From Streptomyces lienomycini (GTDB lineage Bacteria; Actinomycetota; Actinomycetes; Streptomycetales; Streptomycetaceae), in NCBI RefSeq assembly GCF_027947595.1, contig NZ_CP116257.1, positions 124,001 through 188,000 of the forward strand: a stretch of 64,000 bases of DNA, read 5' to 3'. Under the pieces are notes generated by a model. The model worked only from the letters and a program-made list of their open reading frames with translations, did no database searches and was not told the DNA's origin. A program made the position numbers and the translations under genes. Positions 7,983 to 16,744 of the stretch are shown here, in pieces (within the stretch, counting starts at the first letter, position 1; each line of letters starts with the position of its first letter).

Positions 7983-8001
7983 CTCTACAGCACTGTAGAA
8001 G
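7983..8001. promoter_or_regulatory. Shared motif upstream of terB (copy 1)
   Basis: CTCTACAGCACTGTAGAAG contains a perfect 7-base inverted repeat TCTACAG-CA-CTGTAGA. A 19-base motif identical outside a 4-base centre occurs at 9075-9093 upstream of spo0M. It lies 53 bases from the terB start. It could be a regulator site or part of an alternative sigma-factor promoter. Confidence 0.6.
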
Positions 8002-8004
8002 TTA

Positions 8005-9003
8005 TCAGCCCTCCTCGTCCTCCGAGTCGCCCTCGGAGAAGTCCCCCACCTCGTCGACGACTTCGGCCGCCACCAGGCCCCCGGCGATCCCCGCCGCGCC
8101 GGCCGCGACGGCGGTACCGATGCCGGACCCGCCGCCCGAGCGGCCCGACTCGTGGGCGGCGTACCCGGACTCGTGGGCGGCGTAACCCGACTCGTGGCCG
8201 TACACCGCGTGGGAGCCGTACGACGCCCGGTGCTCGACCAGCTCCTGGATCCAGCCGTCGACGAGGGTGTTCCAGTCCTGCGGCCCGGACGGGCCCTCGT
8301 GCGGGACGGTGAAGCGGCTGAGCGCGTCGTGCCCGTCGGAGAACGGGCCGCCGCGCTTGTCGGCCTCCAGTACGACCTCCAGGGCGCCGGGCACGGCCAG
8401 GAAGGTCAGCTCGATCTCGTTGACCTGGTGGGCGTAGGCCGGGGGCGGGGTCAGCTCGATCTCCTGGTAGAAGGGCAGCTGCTGCCCCGTGCCGCCGATG
8501 CGGCCGTACTCCAGGTCGGCGGAGCGGAAGCCGAAGCCGAGCCCGCCGAGGGCCTCCAGGACGGCCTCCTGGGCCGGGAGCGGCGCCACGGTCAGCGGGT
8601 CCAGGTCGCCCTGGTCGCGGGCGCCGGCGACCGCCAGCTCGGTGCGCACGCCGAGCACGATGCCGAGCGGCTGCCCGTACAGCTCGGTGGCCGGGGTCTC
8701 CCAGGGCAGCGTCACCGTGAACGGGAGGCTCGTCGACCCGCCCGCCGCGAGCCGGAAGGCGCCGCCGACGGTGTGCCGGTCGAAGACGACGACGCCCTCG
8801 CCGTCGCCGTGCTCCCCGTGCTCGGTCTCCACGCGGGCCACCAGCTCCAGCGCGACGTGCTCGACGTCGTGGTCGGCGGTGCCGCCGACGAGGTGGACCC
8901 GGCCCGACAGTGTGCCCCCCGGCCGGGCGGTGCCCGGGTCGAGGACCGTGTCCACCGTGGGTCCGCCCACACCGAGGGAACCGAGCAGCCGCTTGAACAC
9001 CAT
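8005..9003 (-). CDS. Spo0M-family sporulation/arrestin-like protein
   Basis: A 332-residue SpoOM-family protein: two beta-sandwich arrestin-like halves (about residues 1-250) starting MVFKRLLGSLGVGGPTVDTV. The ATG at 9003 is preferred over an upstream GTG at 9015 because AAGGAG lies 11 bases before the ATG and directly abuts the GTG. The C-terminus adds a tandem repeat (GYAAHES, three imperfect units) and a Gly/Ala-rich stretch resembling a glycine zipper, then an acidic tail. Spo0M proteins influence sporulation in Bacillus; the role here is inferred. It shares a promoter-region motif with terB. Confidence 0.88.
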   Translation of the reverse strand: MVFKRLLGSLGVGGPTVDTVLDPGTARPGGTLSGRVHLVGGTADHDVEHVALELVARVETEHGEHGDGEGVVVFDRHTVGGAFRLAAGGSTSLPFTVTLPWETPATELYGQPLGIVLGVRTELAVAGARDQGDLDPLTVAPLPAQEAVLEALGGLGFGFRSADLEYGRIGGTGQQLPFYQEIELTPPPAYAHQVNEIELTFLAVPGALEVVLEADKRGGPFSDGHDALSRFTVPHEGPSGPQDWNTLVDGWIQELVEHRASYGSHAVYGHESGYAAHESGYAAHESGRSGGGSGIGTAVAAGAAGIAGGLVAAEVVDEVGDFSEGDSEDEEG

Positions 9004-9074
9004 CGAGGCGTTCACTCCTTCACGTTTCGTGCTTCACGTTTCGTGCGGGGAACAACCGGTACCGTCCGGCCGTT

Positions 9075-9093
9075 CTCTACAGGCGAGTAGAAG
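9075..9093. promoter_or_regulatory. Shared motif upstream of spo0M (copy 2)
   Basis: CTCTACAGGCGAGTAGAAG matches the terB motif at 7983-8001 in all positions except the central four. It lies 72 bases from the spo0M ATG, in the same orientation relative to the gene. Confidence 0.6.
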
Positions 9094-9288
9094 CATAGGG
9101 GTCTCAGGACTCCCGATCTCTTTGCTCGTCCTTTACCATGAGGGAGAACCCTCGGGCGGCCGGCTGGTACCGGCGCCCACCGACCCCGTTAAGGAGTCCC
9201 GTTCCGTAATGGAGCCCCCTAGTACCGGCCGTGCCAAGGCCGGCCCGCCAGTCCCCCCGTATGTGCGTGAGGGAAGCGGGGTGGCACG

Positions 9289-10710
9289 GTGACCGAGGTC
9301 CTGCTGCTCCTGCTGGCCCTCCTGCTCACCCTCGCCTGCGCGGTCTTCGTGGCGGCCGAGTTCTCCCTCACCACCGTCGAGCGCGGTGACCTGGAGCGGG
9401 CCGCCGAGTCCGGTGAGCGCGGCGCCGACGGCGCCCTGAGGGCCGTACGGTCCCTGACCCTCCAGCTGTCCGGCGCGCAGCTCGGCATCACCGTGACCTC
9501 GCTGGTCATCGGCATGCTGGCCGAGCCGTCGATCTCGGTGCTGCTGCGCGGCCCGCTGACGGCGATCGGCCTGGGCGGCGCCGCCCCGACGGTGGCGACC
9601 GTGCTCGGCGTGGTGCTGTCCACCGTCGTCCTGATGGTCGTCGGCGAGCTGGTCCCCAAGAACTGGGCGATCTCCCGCCCGCTGGCCGTGGCGAAGGTCG
9701 TCGCGGGCCCGCAGCGCGGCTTCACCACCGCGTTCGGCCCCTTCATCCGCCACCTGAACAACACGGCGAACCGCTTCGTGCGCCGCTTCGGCCTGGAACC
9801 GGCCGAGGAGCTGGCGTCCGCCCGCAGCGCCGAGGAGCTGGTCGCCCTCGCCCAGCACTCGGCCGCCGAGGGCGCCCTGGAGGCGGACTCGGCCGAGCTG
9901 TTCGTGCGGACCCTGCACCTGAGCGAGCTGACCGCGGAGAACGTCATGACGCCGCGCGTGGACGTCAAGGCCCTGGAGGCCCACGCCACCGCCGCCGACG
10001 CCGCGAACCTCTCGCACGCCACCGGCCTGTCCCGCTTCCCGGTCTACCGGGACAGCCTGGACGAGGTCATCGGCACCGTCCACATCCGCGACGTGCTGGC
10101 CCTGGAGCCGGAGCGCCGCCGCGCCACCCCCGTCACCGACCTGGCCACCGCGCCCCTGCTGGTGCCGGACAGCCTGCCCGCCGACCGCCTCCTGGAGCGC
10201 ATGCGCCGCACCCGCACCATGGCCGTCGTCATCGACGAGTACGGCGGCACCGCGGGCGTGGCGACCGTCGAGGACATCGTCGAGGAGGTCGTCGGCGAGG
10301 TGCGCGACGAGCACGACCCGGTCGAGATACCGGACCTGCTGCCCGCCCCCGCCGAGGCGGACGGCCGCGCGGCCTGGGAGGCCGACGGCTCGCTGCGTCT
10401 CGACCACCTGGAGCGCATCGGCCTGACCGCGCCGGAGGGTCCCTACGAGACCCTGGCCGGACTGGTCGCCACCCACCTGGCGCGCATCCCCGCCCAGGGC
10501 GACGTGGTGGCCCTGGACGGCTGGCGCATCGACGTCCTCGGCATCGACCACCACCGTGCCGACCGCCTCCGCGTCACCGCCCCCGCGGCGGACGACGACC
10601 CCGCGGAGCACGACCTCTCCGCGCACGAGCGGCCGGCGCACGACCGCTCGGACCACGAGCGGCCGGAGCACGCGCGGTCGGCGCACGAAGAGCGGGAGCT
10701 GGCCCGATGA
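9289..10710 (+). CDS. CNNM/CorC-type membrane transporter with CBS pair
   Basis: A 473-residue hemolysin-family protein. The CNNM (DUF21) membrane domain covers about residues 1-190, a CBS pair about 215-345 (motif TMAVVIDEYGGTAGVATVED), then a CorC_HlyC domain to about 430. The family is linked to magnesium or divalent cation export. The GTG at 9289 follows GGAAGCGGGG. The last 40 residues are a His/Asp/Glu/Arg-rich repeat (AEHD, AHERP, AHDR, DHERP, EHAR), suggestive of metal binding. The stop overlaps the next gene by ATGA, so the two form a pair. The 160 bases upstream contain hairpins and might be a structured leader. Confidence 0.9.
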   Translation: MTEVLLLLLALLLTLACAVFVAAEFSLTTVERGDLERAAESGERGADGALRAVRSLTLQLSGAQLGITVTSLVIGMLAEPSISVLLRGPLTAIGLGGAAPTVATVLGVVLSTVVLMVVGELVPKNWAISRPLAVAKVVAGPQRGFTTAFGPFIRHLNNTANRFVRRFGLEPAEELASARSAEELVALAQHSAAEGALEADSAELFVRTLHLSELTAENVMTPRVDVKALEAHATAADAANLSHATGLSRFPVYRDSLDEVIGTVHIRDVLALEPERRRATPVTDLATAPLLVPDSLPADRLLERMRRTRTMAVVIDEYGGTAGVATVEDIVEEVVGEVRDEHDPVEIPDLLPAPAEADGRAAWEADGSLRLDHLERIGLTAPEGPYETLAGLVATHLARIPAQGDVVALDGWRIDVLGIDHHRADRLRVTAPAADDDPAEHDLSAHERPAHDRSDHERPEHARSAHEERELAR

Positions 10711-11729
10711 CCGTCGTACAGCTCTTCATCGGCGCGCTGACGCTGCTGACCAACGCGTTCTTCGTGGGCGCCGAGTTCGCCATGATCTCGGTGCGCCGCA
10801 GCCAGATCGAGCCGCGCGCGAAGACGGGCGACAAGCGCGCCCGGATGACCCTGTGGGGCCTGCAGCACATCTCCCAGATGATGGCCACGGCCCAGCTCGG
10901 CATCACCGTCTCCTCCCTGGTGCTCGGCGCGGTCGCGGAGCCGGCCATCGCGCACCTGATGGAGCCGGTGTTCGAGGCGGTCCACATGCCGCACGCGCTG
11001 GTCCACCCGGTCGCCTTCGCCATCGCCCTGGCCCTGGCGACGTACCTGCACATGCTGATCGGCGAGATGATCCCGAAGAACATCGCCCTGGCCGCCCCGG
11101 CGACCACCGCGCTGTTCCTCGGCCCCCCGCTGGTCGCCCTCACCCGGGCCCTGAAGCCGGTCGTGTTCGGCATCAACGCCTTCGCCAACACACTGCTCAG
11201 GCTGCTGCGGGTGGAGCCGAAGGACGAGGTCGAGGCCGTCTTCACCGACGATCAGCTGGCCCGCATGGTGGTCGACGCCAGCGAGGCCGGACTCCTCACC
11301 CCGGCCGACGGCGAGCGCCTGCGCGACGCGCTGGAGCTGGGCACCCGCCCGGTCGGCGAGATCCTGGTCCCGGCCCAGAAGATGCGCACCGTCCCGCACA
11401 CGGTCACCCCGGCCCAGCTGGAACGCATGGCCGCCGACGCGGGCTACTCCCGCTTCCCGGTCACCGGCCCCGGCGGCACCGTCCTCGGCTACCTGCACAT
11501 CAAGGACACCCTGGGCCTGACCGACCGCGAGAGCCCCTTCCCGCGCACGGCCCTGCACCGCGTCACCCGCGTCCGCATCGACACCCCCCTCGACGACACC
11601 CTCACCGCCCTGCGCACCGAGGACAGCCACCTCGCCGCGGTCACCGGCGAGACGGGCGCGGTCCTGGGCTTCGTCACGATGGAGGACGTCCTGACGGAAC
11701 TGGTCGGCCCGACGGCCCCGGTGGCGTGA
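10707..11729 (+). CDS. CNNM-type membrane protein with CBS pair, partner of upstream gene
   Basis: A 340-residue paralogue of the preceding gene: DUF21/CNNM membrane domain (about residues 1-190) and CBS pair (about 210-335), but without the C-terminal CorC_HlyC domain. The ATG overlaps the previous stop (ATGA 10707-10710), so translation is coupled. A full-length and a short CNNM protein in tandem is a common actinobacterial arrangement and suggests a heteromeric transporter (inference). Confidence 0.9.
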   Translation: MTVVQLFIGALTLLTNAFFVGAEFAMISVRRSQIEPRAKTGDKRARMTLWGLQHISQMMATAQLGITVSSLVLGAVAEPAIAHLMEPVFEAVHMPHALVHPVAFAIALALATYLHMLIGEMIPKNIALAAPATTALFLGPPLVALTRALKPVVFGINAFANTLLRLLRVEPKDEVEAVFTDDQLARMVVDASEAGLLTPADGERLRDALELGTRPVGEILVPAQKMRTVPHTVTPAQLERMAADAGYSRFPVTGPGGTVLGYLHIKDTLGLTDRESPFPRTALHRVTRVRIDTPLDDTLTALRTEDSHLAAVTGETGAVLGFVTMEDVLTELVGPTAPVA

Positions 11730-11831
11730 CCCCGGGCACCGCGGGCATCCCGGGAACCCCGGGAACCTCCGCGTGACCAGGCACGTCTCCCCCAGCGACA
11801 GCGACATCCGCACCGTTGGGGGAGACGCGCC

Positions 11832-12344
11832 ATGACCATGGTCGGCCTGTTCTGGATCACCGAGGACTGTGTGTACGTGGGGTCCGAACCCACCGGTACG
11901 GCGCCCGGGGCGCGGCTGACCGAGGACGGGGTGGAGATCCTCGGGCTCGGGCAGGGCGGCCGGTCCTGGACCTGGGACGAGATCACGGGGCTGGACGTGC
12001 GCGACGTGGCCGTGCGGTCCGCCGCGCGGCGGCTGGCGTCCATGGCGTTCGACTCGGTCCTCGTGCTGATCACGGGCGACGGCGAACTCCCGCCGGCCTT
12101 CACGGTGCGGGTGGAGACGGAGCACGAGGGCGCGGTCGAGGCCAACGTCCTGGCCGCCGTCACCGGCGGCATCCACACCCCGGACGAGTACGCCCTCTCC
12201 CGCACCCTCCTCACCCGCCTCGCCGACGGCACCACCCCCGTCGGCGAGCTGACCGACTGGCGGCGGGACGAGCCCGACGACGTCGCCCCCACCCGGGACC
12301 AGCGCCTGGCCCTGCTGCGGCAGTGGACGGCGGCCTCCGTCTGA
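11832..12344 (+). CDS. Conserved hypothetical protein
   Basis: A 170-residue soluble acidic protein with no signal peptide or membrane segment; I do not recognise the family. It contains a short beta-rich N-terminus (MVGLFWITEDCVYVGSEPTG) and a helical C-terminus. The ATG at 11832 follows GGGGGAG. Its stop overlaps the start of the GyrB-like gene (TGATG, 12342-12346), so the two are probably translated together. Confidence 0.75.
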   Translation: MTMVGLFWITEDCVYVGSEPTGTAPGARLTEDGVEILGLGQGGRSWTWDEITGLDVRDVAVRSAARRLASMAFDSVLVLITGDGELPPAFTVRVETEHEGAVEANVLAAVTGGIHTPDEYALSRTLLTRLADGTTPVGELTDWRRDEPDDVAPTRDQRLALLRQWTAASV

Positions 12345-12979
12345 TGGACGCGACGAGGGGTTCCCGGGACGGCACCACCCACGACTGGGCCGCCGACACC
12401 GACGCGGCGCACGTGGCGCACATCCGGCGGCGGGCGGCCGAGTTCGCGCCGGGCGGGCCCCTGCACCTCGTACTGGAGGTACTCGCCTACGCCGCCGACG
12501 AGGCGTCGGACCGGGGCGGTGGACGGTGCGTCGTCGGTCTCCGTCCGGACGGTTCCCTCTGCGTCCGGGACGACGGGCGGGGCACGGACACGCGGGTGGC
12601 CGAGGACGGGCGGAGAGTGCGGAAGCCCGTCATGGCCACGAAGGACCTGCGCTTCTTCGACTTCCCGGGGGCCGAGATGCTGCCGGACGGCCGTCCCCGG
12701 CGCGGTGTGTCCGTGGTCGCGGCGCTCAGCGAGTGGCTCGTCCACACCAACCGGCGCCTCGACGGGGCCTGGACCCGGCGCTACGAGTACGGCGTCCCCG
12801 TCACCGGGCTCGAACCCGTCGAGGCCGACGGCACGACCGGGACCCTGGTCCGGTTCGTGCCGGACCGGTCGCTGGTTCCGGGCCCCGTACCGGAGGCCGC
12901 CGACCTTTCACGCCTCGTCGGGGCCTGGCCCCACCTGGAGGTGCGGGTCGACGACCGGCGCACCTCCGACGCCCCCTAA
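12344..12979 (+). CDS. Stand-alone GyrB-like GHKL ATPase domain, probably degenerate
   Basis: A 211-residue protein aligning only with the N-terminal ATPase domain of GyrB/ParE: HLVLEVLAYAADEA corresponds to the Glu/Asn helix, CVRDDGRGTD to the Asp-Gly-x-Gly loop and GVSVVAALSEWLVHTNRR to the segment after the ATP lid. The Mg-binding Asn of the first motif is replaced (AYA instead of DNS) and the lid motif GGLHGVG is reduced to RRGVS. No transducer or TOPRIM domain follows, so it cannot be a gyrase. It probably binds nucleotide weakly or not at all. Its start overlaps the upstream hypothetical gene; its stop overlaps the convergent ABC permease stop. Confidence 0.8.
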   Translation: MDATRGSRDGTTHDWAADTDAAHVAHIRRRAAEFAPGGPLHLVLEVLAYAADEASDRGGGRCVVGLRPDGSLCVRDDGRGTDTRVAEDGRRVRKPVMATKDLRFFDFPGAEMLPDGRPRRGVSVVAALSEWLVHTNRRLDGAWTRRYEYGVPVTGLEPVEADGTTGTLVRFVPDRSLVPGPVPEAADLSRLVGAWPHLEVRVDDRRTSDAP

Positions 12980-15513
12980 GCCGCCCGCAGCGCCTCCGCC
13001 GGCGGGGTGCGCAGGGCGTGGCGGGTGGGGAGTTCGACGGTGAGCCAGGAGGTCAGGGCCACCGTGGCGGCCGCCGCCGGGAGGAGCCAGGCGGGCCCCG
13101 CGGGCCACGGGCGGCCGAGGAAGCCCTGGCCCAGGAGGGCGAGGGGCACGGCGGACAGGAGCAGGCCGGAGGCGAGGGCCGCGACGGCGACCACCGCGGC
13201 CTCGCGGCGCATCATCGCGCGGATCTGCCGCGGCGTCGTACCGACCAGGCGCAGGGCGGCGATCTCGGACCGGCGCTGGGCGGTGGCGGCGACCAGTTTG
13301 TTGGCGATGCTCAGGAGCAGGTAGCCGAGGAGCACCACGACCACCGCCAGGTTGACCCACACCTCGGGCGGCGTGTCCGCACCGCCGCCGTCCGCCGCCG
13401 TGCTCGCGACGGCGAGGCCGGGACGGCCGGCGGCCAGCGCGCTCAGCCCCCGCTCCGCGCCGGGTGTGCCGTCGGTGCGGACCAGGATCCTCTGGTCGAG
13501 GCCGGTCGTGGTGTGCCCGGCGGCCAGTTCGCGCGAGAGGACGACCGGGCCGAAGCCCAGCCCGCGGTCGTACACGGCGACGACCCGGGCCTCGACCCGC
13601 GCCCCGTCGCCGAGCACCAGGCGGACCCGCTTCCCGAGCCCCGCGTCGCGGGTGCGGGCGGCCTCGGCGCCGACGGCGACCGTGGCGCCGGTCAGGTGCT
13701 CCAGGGAGCCGTCCGTGACGCCCGGGTCCACGACGTCCCGGGTGTCCGGCGCGAGGATCATCGCCGGGGCCGACTCGGCCACGGGATCGCCGAACTCCTC
13801 GTACTCCCACACCACCGAGGTCGTCCCCGCGGGCGCCGCCGACCGTACGCCGGGCACCTCCCGTACGGCGGACAGGGTGTCCGAGGGCAGGCCGCCGAGG
13901 CCCGGCGCGGTCACCTCGTACTGGGCGAGGGTCCCGGCGCGGGTGTCGCCGGAGGTGGCCGCCAGCACCGTGGTCTGCGTGAACACGTACGTCAGGACGA
14001 ACACGACCGCCATGGCCAGCGGGCTGACCACGCCCGCCAGCCGGAGCGCGTAGGCGCGCACGTTGGCCAGGGCCAGCCAGGTCGGGGCCGCGGCCCCGGG
14101 ACGCAGGCGCCGTACGGCCGCCCCGCCCGCGCGCCCGACCAGCGCGGGGCCGGACAGGGCCAGGCCGATCGCGGCGACGATGCCCGCCACGGAGGTGACG
14201 GAGGCCCCGACGACGGTCCGGGACAGGAGCGGCACCACCGCCAGTCCGCACGCGCCGAGGATCAGCAGCAGCCCGGCGCGCGTCCGGACCCGCGAGGGGG
14301 TGCGCGGCTCGCTGCGGGACTCGGCGACCGCCTCGGTGGCCGGCATGCGGGAGGTGCGCCAGGCGGCGCAGCGGGCCGAGAGCCGTACCGCCGCGGTCAC
14401 CAGGAGCAGCGTGGCGAGCGCGGGCAGCGGGCCGACGGTGAGGGGGAGGCCGTCCGGCAGGACACCGCGGTCGGCGAGCAGGTCGCGGAAGCGGCCCGCC
14501 AGCAGGTAGCCGACGGCCGTGCCCGGCACCAGGGCCACCCCCGCGACGACCGTCGACTGCGCGGCGGCCAGGCGGCGGATCTGCTTCGGCGTCGCCCCGA
14601 CCGCCCGCATCAGCGCCAGGTCGCGGCGCTGCCCCGCGACGGCCACGCCCAGCGCACCGGCGACGACGAACCCGGTGATCAGCAGCACGATCCCGCCGAG
14701 CGAACCGGCGAGCAGGATCAGCAGCGAGCGCGCCGAACCCACCCCGGGCTCCACGGCCTCGCCCCGGTCGGCGCCGGTGGCGACCACGAGGCCGGTGCCC
14801 GCCACCTCCTCGCGCACGGCGTCGGCGACCCGCTCCCCGGCGCCGTCGGCGACGCGCAGCCCGATCAGGTCGACGGTCCCGGCGCGCGGGCCCCCGCCCC
14901 CGGCGTCGCGCCCGGCCAGCGCGGCGGCCGTCCCGTCCGCGAAGTACACGCCGCCCGCACCCGGCGCGTCGACCAGCGCGGAGACCCGGTAGGAGGCGGC
15001 GGGGCGGCCGCCCGCCACCACCCGTACCCGCTCGCCCACCGCGACGCCCGCCGCCGCGTCCACCGCGACCTCGCCGGCGCCGGACGGTGCCCGTCCCTCG
15101 GTCCGCGGGTCCGCCAGCAGTTCCGTGGAGGACCAGCCGTGGCCCGCCGTCCGCGGATCCCCGGCGGCCGGCACGACCTGCCCGCGGGCGTCGACGAGGG
15201 CGGCCGGGAACCCGATGTCGCCGACCGCCGCGGTGACGCCGGGCAGCGCGGCCAGCCGGTCGACGACCCGGCCGGGCACCGCGGCCCGCTCCGGCAGCGC
15301 GATCGGCAGGTCCCCGCTCGGGTGGAACTCCTGGTCGGCCGCGACCACGACGTCCGCGCCGCCGAGCCGGCCGGGCGGCAGCTGGGAGCGGAGTCCGGAC
15401 TCGGCCAGTACACCGGTGGCGGCGATCATCGCCGCTCCGCCCAGGACCGCGCACGCCACGGCGAGCAGTGAGCTGATCCGGTGGGCGGCCATCCGCCAGG
15501 CGAGGTGCAGCAT
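12976..15513 (-). CDS. FtsX-like ABC transporter permease
   Basis: An 845-residue MacB/FtsX-type permease. A membrane helix near residues 15-40 is followed by a large extracytoplasmic domain, then two FtsX core domains of three or four helices each (about 255-400 and 720-845) around a second extracytoplasmic region. It starts 3 bases after the ATPase gene ends, so the two form one transporter. Typical substrates of this family are lipoproteins, peptides or antibiotics; none can be chosen from sequence. The stop (TAG) overlaps the TAA of the convergent GyrB-like gene. Confidence 0.93.
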   Translation of the reverse strand: MLHLAWRMAAHRISSLLAVACAVLGGAAMIAATGVLAESGLRSQLPPGRLGGADVVVAADQEFHPSGDLPIALPERAAVPGRVVDRLAALPGVTAAVGDIGFPAALVDARGQVVPAAGDPRTAGHGWSSTELLADPRTEGRAPSGAGEVAVDAAAGVAVGERVRVVAGGRPAASYRVSALVDAPGAGGVYFADGTAAALAGRDAGGGGPRAGTVDLIGLRVADGAGERVADAVREEVAGTGLVVATGADRGEAVEPGVGSARSLLILLAGSLGGIVLLITGFVVAGALGVAVAGQRRDLALMRAVGATPKQIRRLAAAQSTVVAGVALVPGTAVGYLLAGRFRDLLADRGVLPDGLPLTVGPLPALATLLLVTAAVRLSARCAAWRTSRMPATEAVAESRSEPRTPSRVRTRAGLLLILGACGLAVVPLLSRTVVGASVTSVAGIVAAIGLALSGPALVGRAGGAAVRRLRPGAAAPTWLALANVRAYALRLAGVVSPLAMAVVFVLTYVFTQTTVLAATSGDTRAGTLAQYEVTAPGLGGLPSDTLSAVREVPGVRSAAPAGTTSVVWEYEEFGDPVAESAPAMILAPDTRDVVDPGVTDGSLEHLTGATVAVGAEAARTRDAGLGKRVRLVLGDGARVEARVVAVYDRGLGFGPVVLSRELAAGHTTTGLDQRILVRTDGTPGAERGLSALAAGRPGLAVASTAADGGGADTPPEVWVNLAVVVVLLGYLLLSIANKLVAATAQRRSEIAALRLVGTTPRQIRAMMRREAAVVAVAALASGLLLSAVPLALLGQGFLGRPWPAGPAWLLPAAAATVALTSWLTVELPTRHALRTPPAEALRAA

Positions 15514-15516
15514 GGT

Positions 15517-16269
15517 CTACCGCTCCCCCAGGGCCACAAGCCGCTCGGCCAGTCGCGGTGCGCTCGGCTGCCGCAGCTCCTCGACCACGCGGCCGTCGGC
15601 CATCACCAGCGCACGGTGCGACCGGGCGGCGGCGGCCGGGTCGTGGGTGACCATGACCACCGTCTGACCGAGGTCGTCGACGAGTGCGCGCAGCAGGTCG
15701 AGGACCTGGTGGGCGCTGCGCAGGTCCAGCGCGCCGGTCGGCTCGTCCGCGAAGACGACGGCGGGCTTCGCGGCCAGCGCCCGCACCACGGCAGCCCGCT
15801 GCTGCTGCCCGCCGGACAGTTCGGCCGGGCGGTGCGAGAGCCGGTCCGCCAGCCCGACCCGCTCGGTCAGGGTGCGCAGCCAGTCCCGGTCCGGGCCGCG
15901 GCCGGCCAGGCGCAGCGGCAGCGTGATGTTGTCCTCGACGCTGAGCGAGGGGATCAGGTTGTACGCCTGGAACACGAAGCCGACGTGTTCGCGGCGCAGT
16001 TCGGTGCGGCGGGTCTCGTTCAGCCCCGAGATCTCCCGCCCGTCGATGCGGACGCTGCCCGTCGTGGGGGAGTCCAGCCCGGCGGCGCAGTGCATCAGGG
16101 TGCTCTTGCCGGAGCCCGAGGGCCCCATCACGGCGAGGAACGTGCCGTGCTCCACGGTCAGCGACACGTCGTCGAGGGCCCGTACGCCGCCCGTGTACGT
16201 CTTGCCGACGTGCGCCAGGGCGATGGCGGGCGCCCGGCGCGCGGTGGCCGCCCGCACCGCGGTGCTCAT
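15517..16269 (-). CDS. ABC transporter ATP-binding protein (LolD/MacB type)
   Basis: A 250-residue ATPase with Walker A GPSGSGKST (about residue 46), Q-loop, signature LSGGQQQR (about 150), Walker B VVFADEP (about 170) and the switch His in VTHD. The ATG at 16269 overlaps the TGA of the small membrane gene (ATGA) and is supported by homology to family starts. It is the motor for the adjacent FtsX-like permease. Confidence 0.95.
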   Translation of the reverse strand: MSTAVRAATARRAPAIALAHVGKTYTGGVRALDDVSLTVEHGTFLAVMGPSGSGKSTLMHCAAGLDSPTTGSVRIDGREISGLNETRRTELRREHVGFVFQAYNLIPSLSVEDNITLPLRLAGRGPDRDWLRTLTERVGLADRLSHRPAELSGGQQQRAAVVRALAAKPAVVFADEPTGALDLRSAHQVLDLLRALVDDLGQTVVMVTHDPAAAARSHRALVMADGRVVEELRQPSAPRLAERLVALGER

Positions 16270-16514
16270 CGACGCCCCCGCAGGCCGCGCAGGACGAGGG
16301 TCCCGGCGGCGAGCACGGTGACCAGGCCGCTGGCCAGGTGCACCACGACGGAGGCGTCGGCGAAGGAGGCGACCGTGTTGGCGACCACGCTGATCACCAC
16401 GACGGCCCACAGCAGCGTGCGCAGCACGTCCCCGCGGGAGACGGCGCCCGCACCGTCGGCCGCGGCGGGGGTGGCCCGGGGTGTGCTCAGGCGGTAGGGG
16501 TCCTCATGCGTCAT
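16266..16514 (-). CDS. Small two-helix membrane protein of the ABC operon
   Basis: An 82-residue protein with a short cytoplasmic N-terminus (MTHEDPYRLSTPR) and two hydrophobic segments (about 33-55 and 58-76), ending in basic residues. It is the first gene of the exporter operon and is translationally coupled to the ATPase gene. No family is recognised; an accessory subunit is possible. Confidence 0.7.
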   Translation of the reverse strand: MTHEDPYRLSTPRATPAAADGAGAVSRGDVLRTLLWAVVVISVVANTVASFADASVVVHLASGLVTVLAAGTLVLRGLRGRR

Positions 16515-16638
16515 GGCTGCGTCCTCCGTGGGCTGGCTGCGTGGGCTGTGCGGGCTGTGCGGACTTCGCTCCCGGTCCGTCATCGACGCTATGGGCCAGG
16601 GCCCCCGCGGGCCGATCCCGTGGGCCGCCCGGTCCGGG

Positions 16639-16654
16639 GTACAGCAGGCTGTAC
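16639..16654. promoter_or_regulatory. Inverted repeat between ABC operon and sensor kinase
   Basis: GTACAG-CAGG-CTGTAC is a perfect 6-base inverted repeat in the 230-base divergent gap, a candidate site for the response regulator acting with the adjacent kinase. Confidence 0.45.
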
Positions 16655-16744
16655 TTTCCGCTTCCGCACCCGCCGCCGGGCCCCCGGGCGGCATAGGGTC
16701 GGCCCCGTCGGAACAGGGGCGCAGGCCATGGAGGAGGCGGGTGG

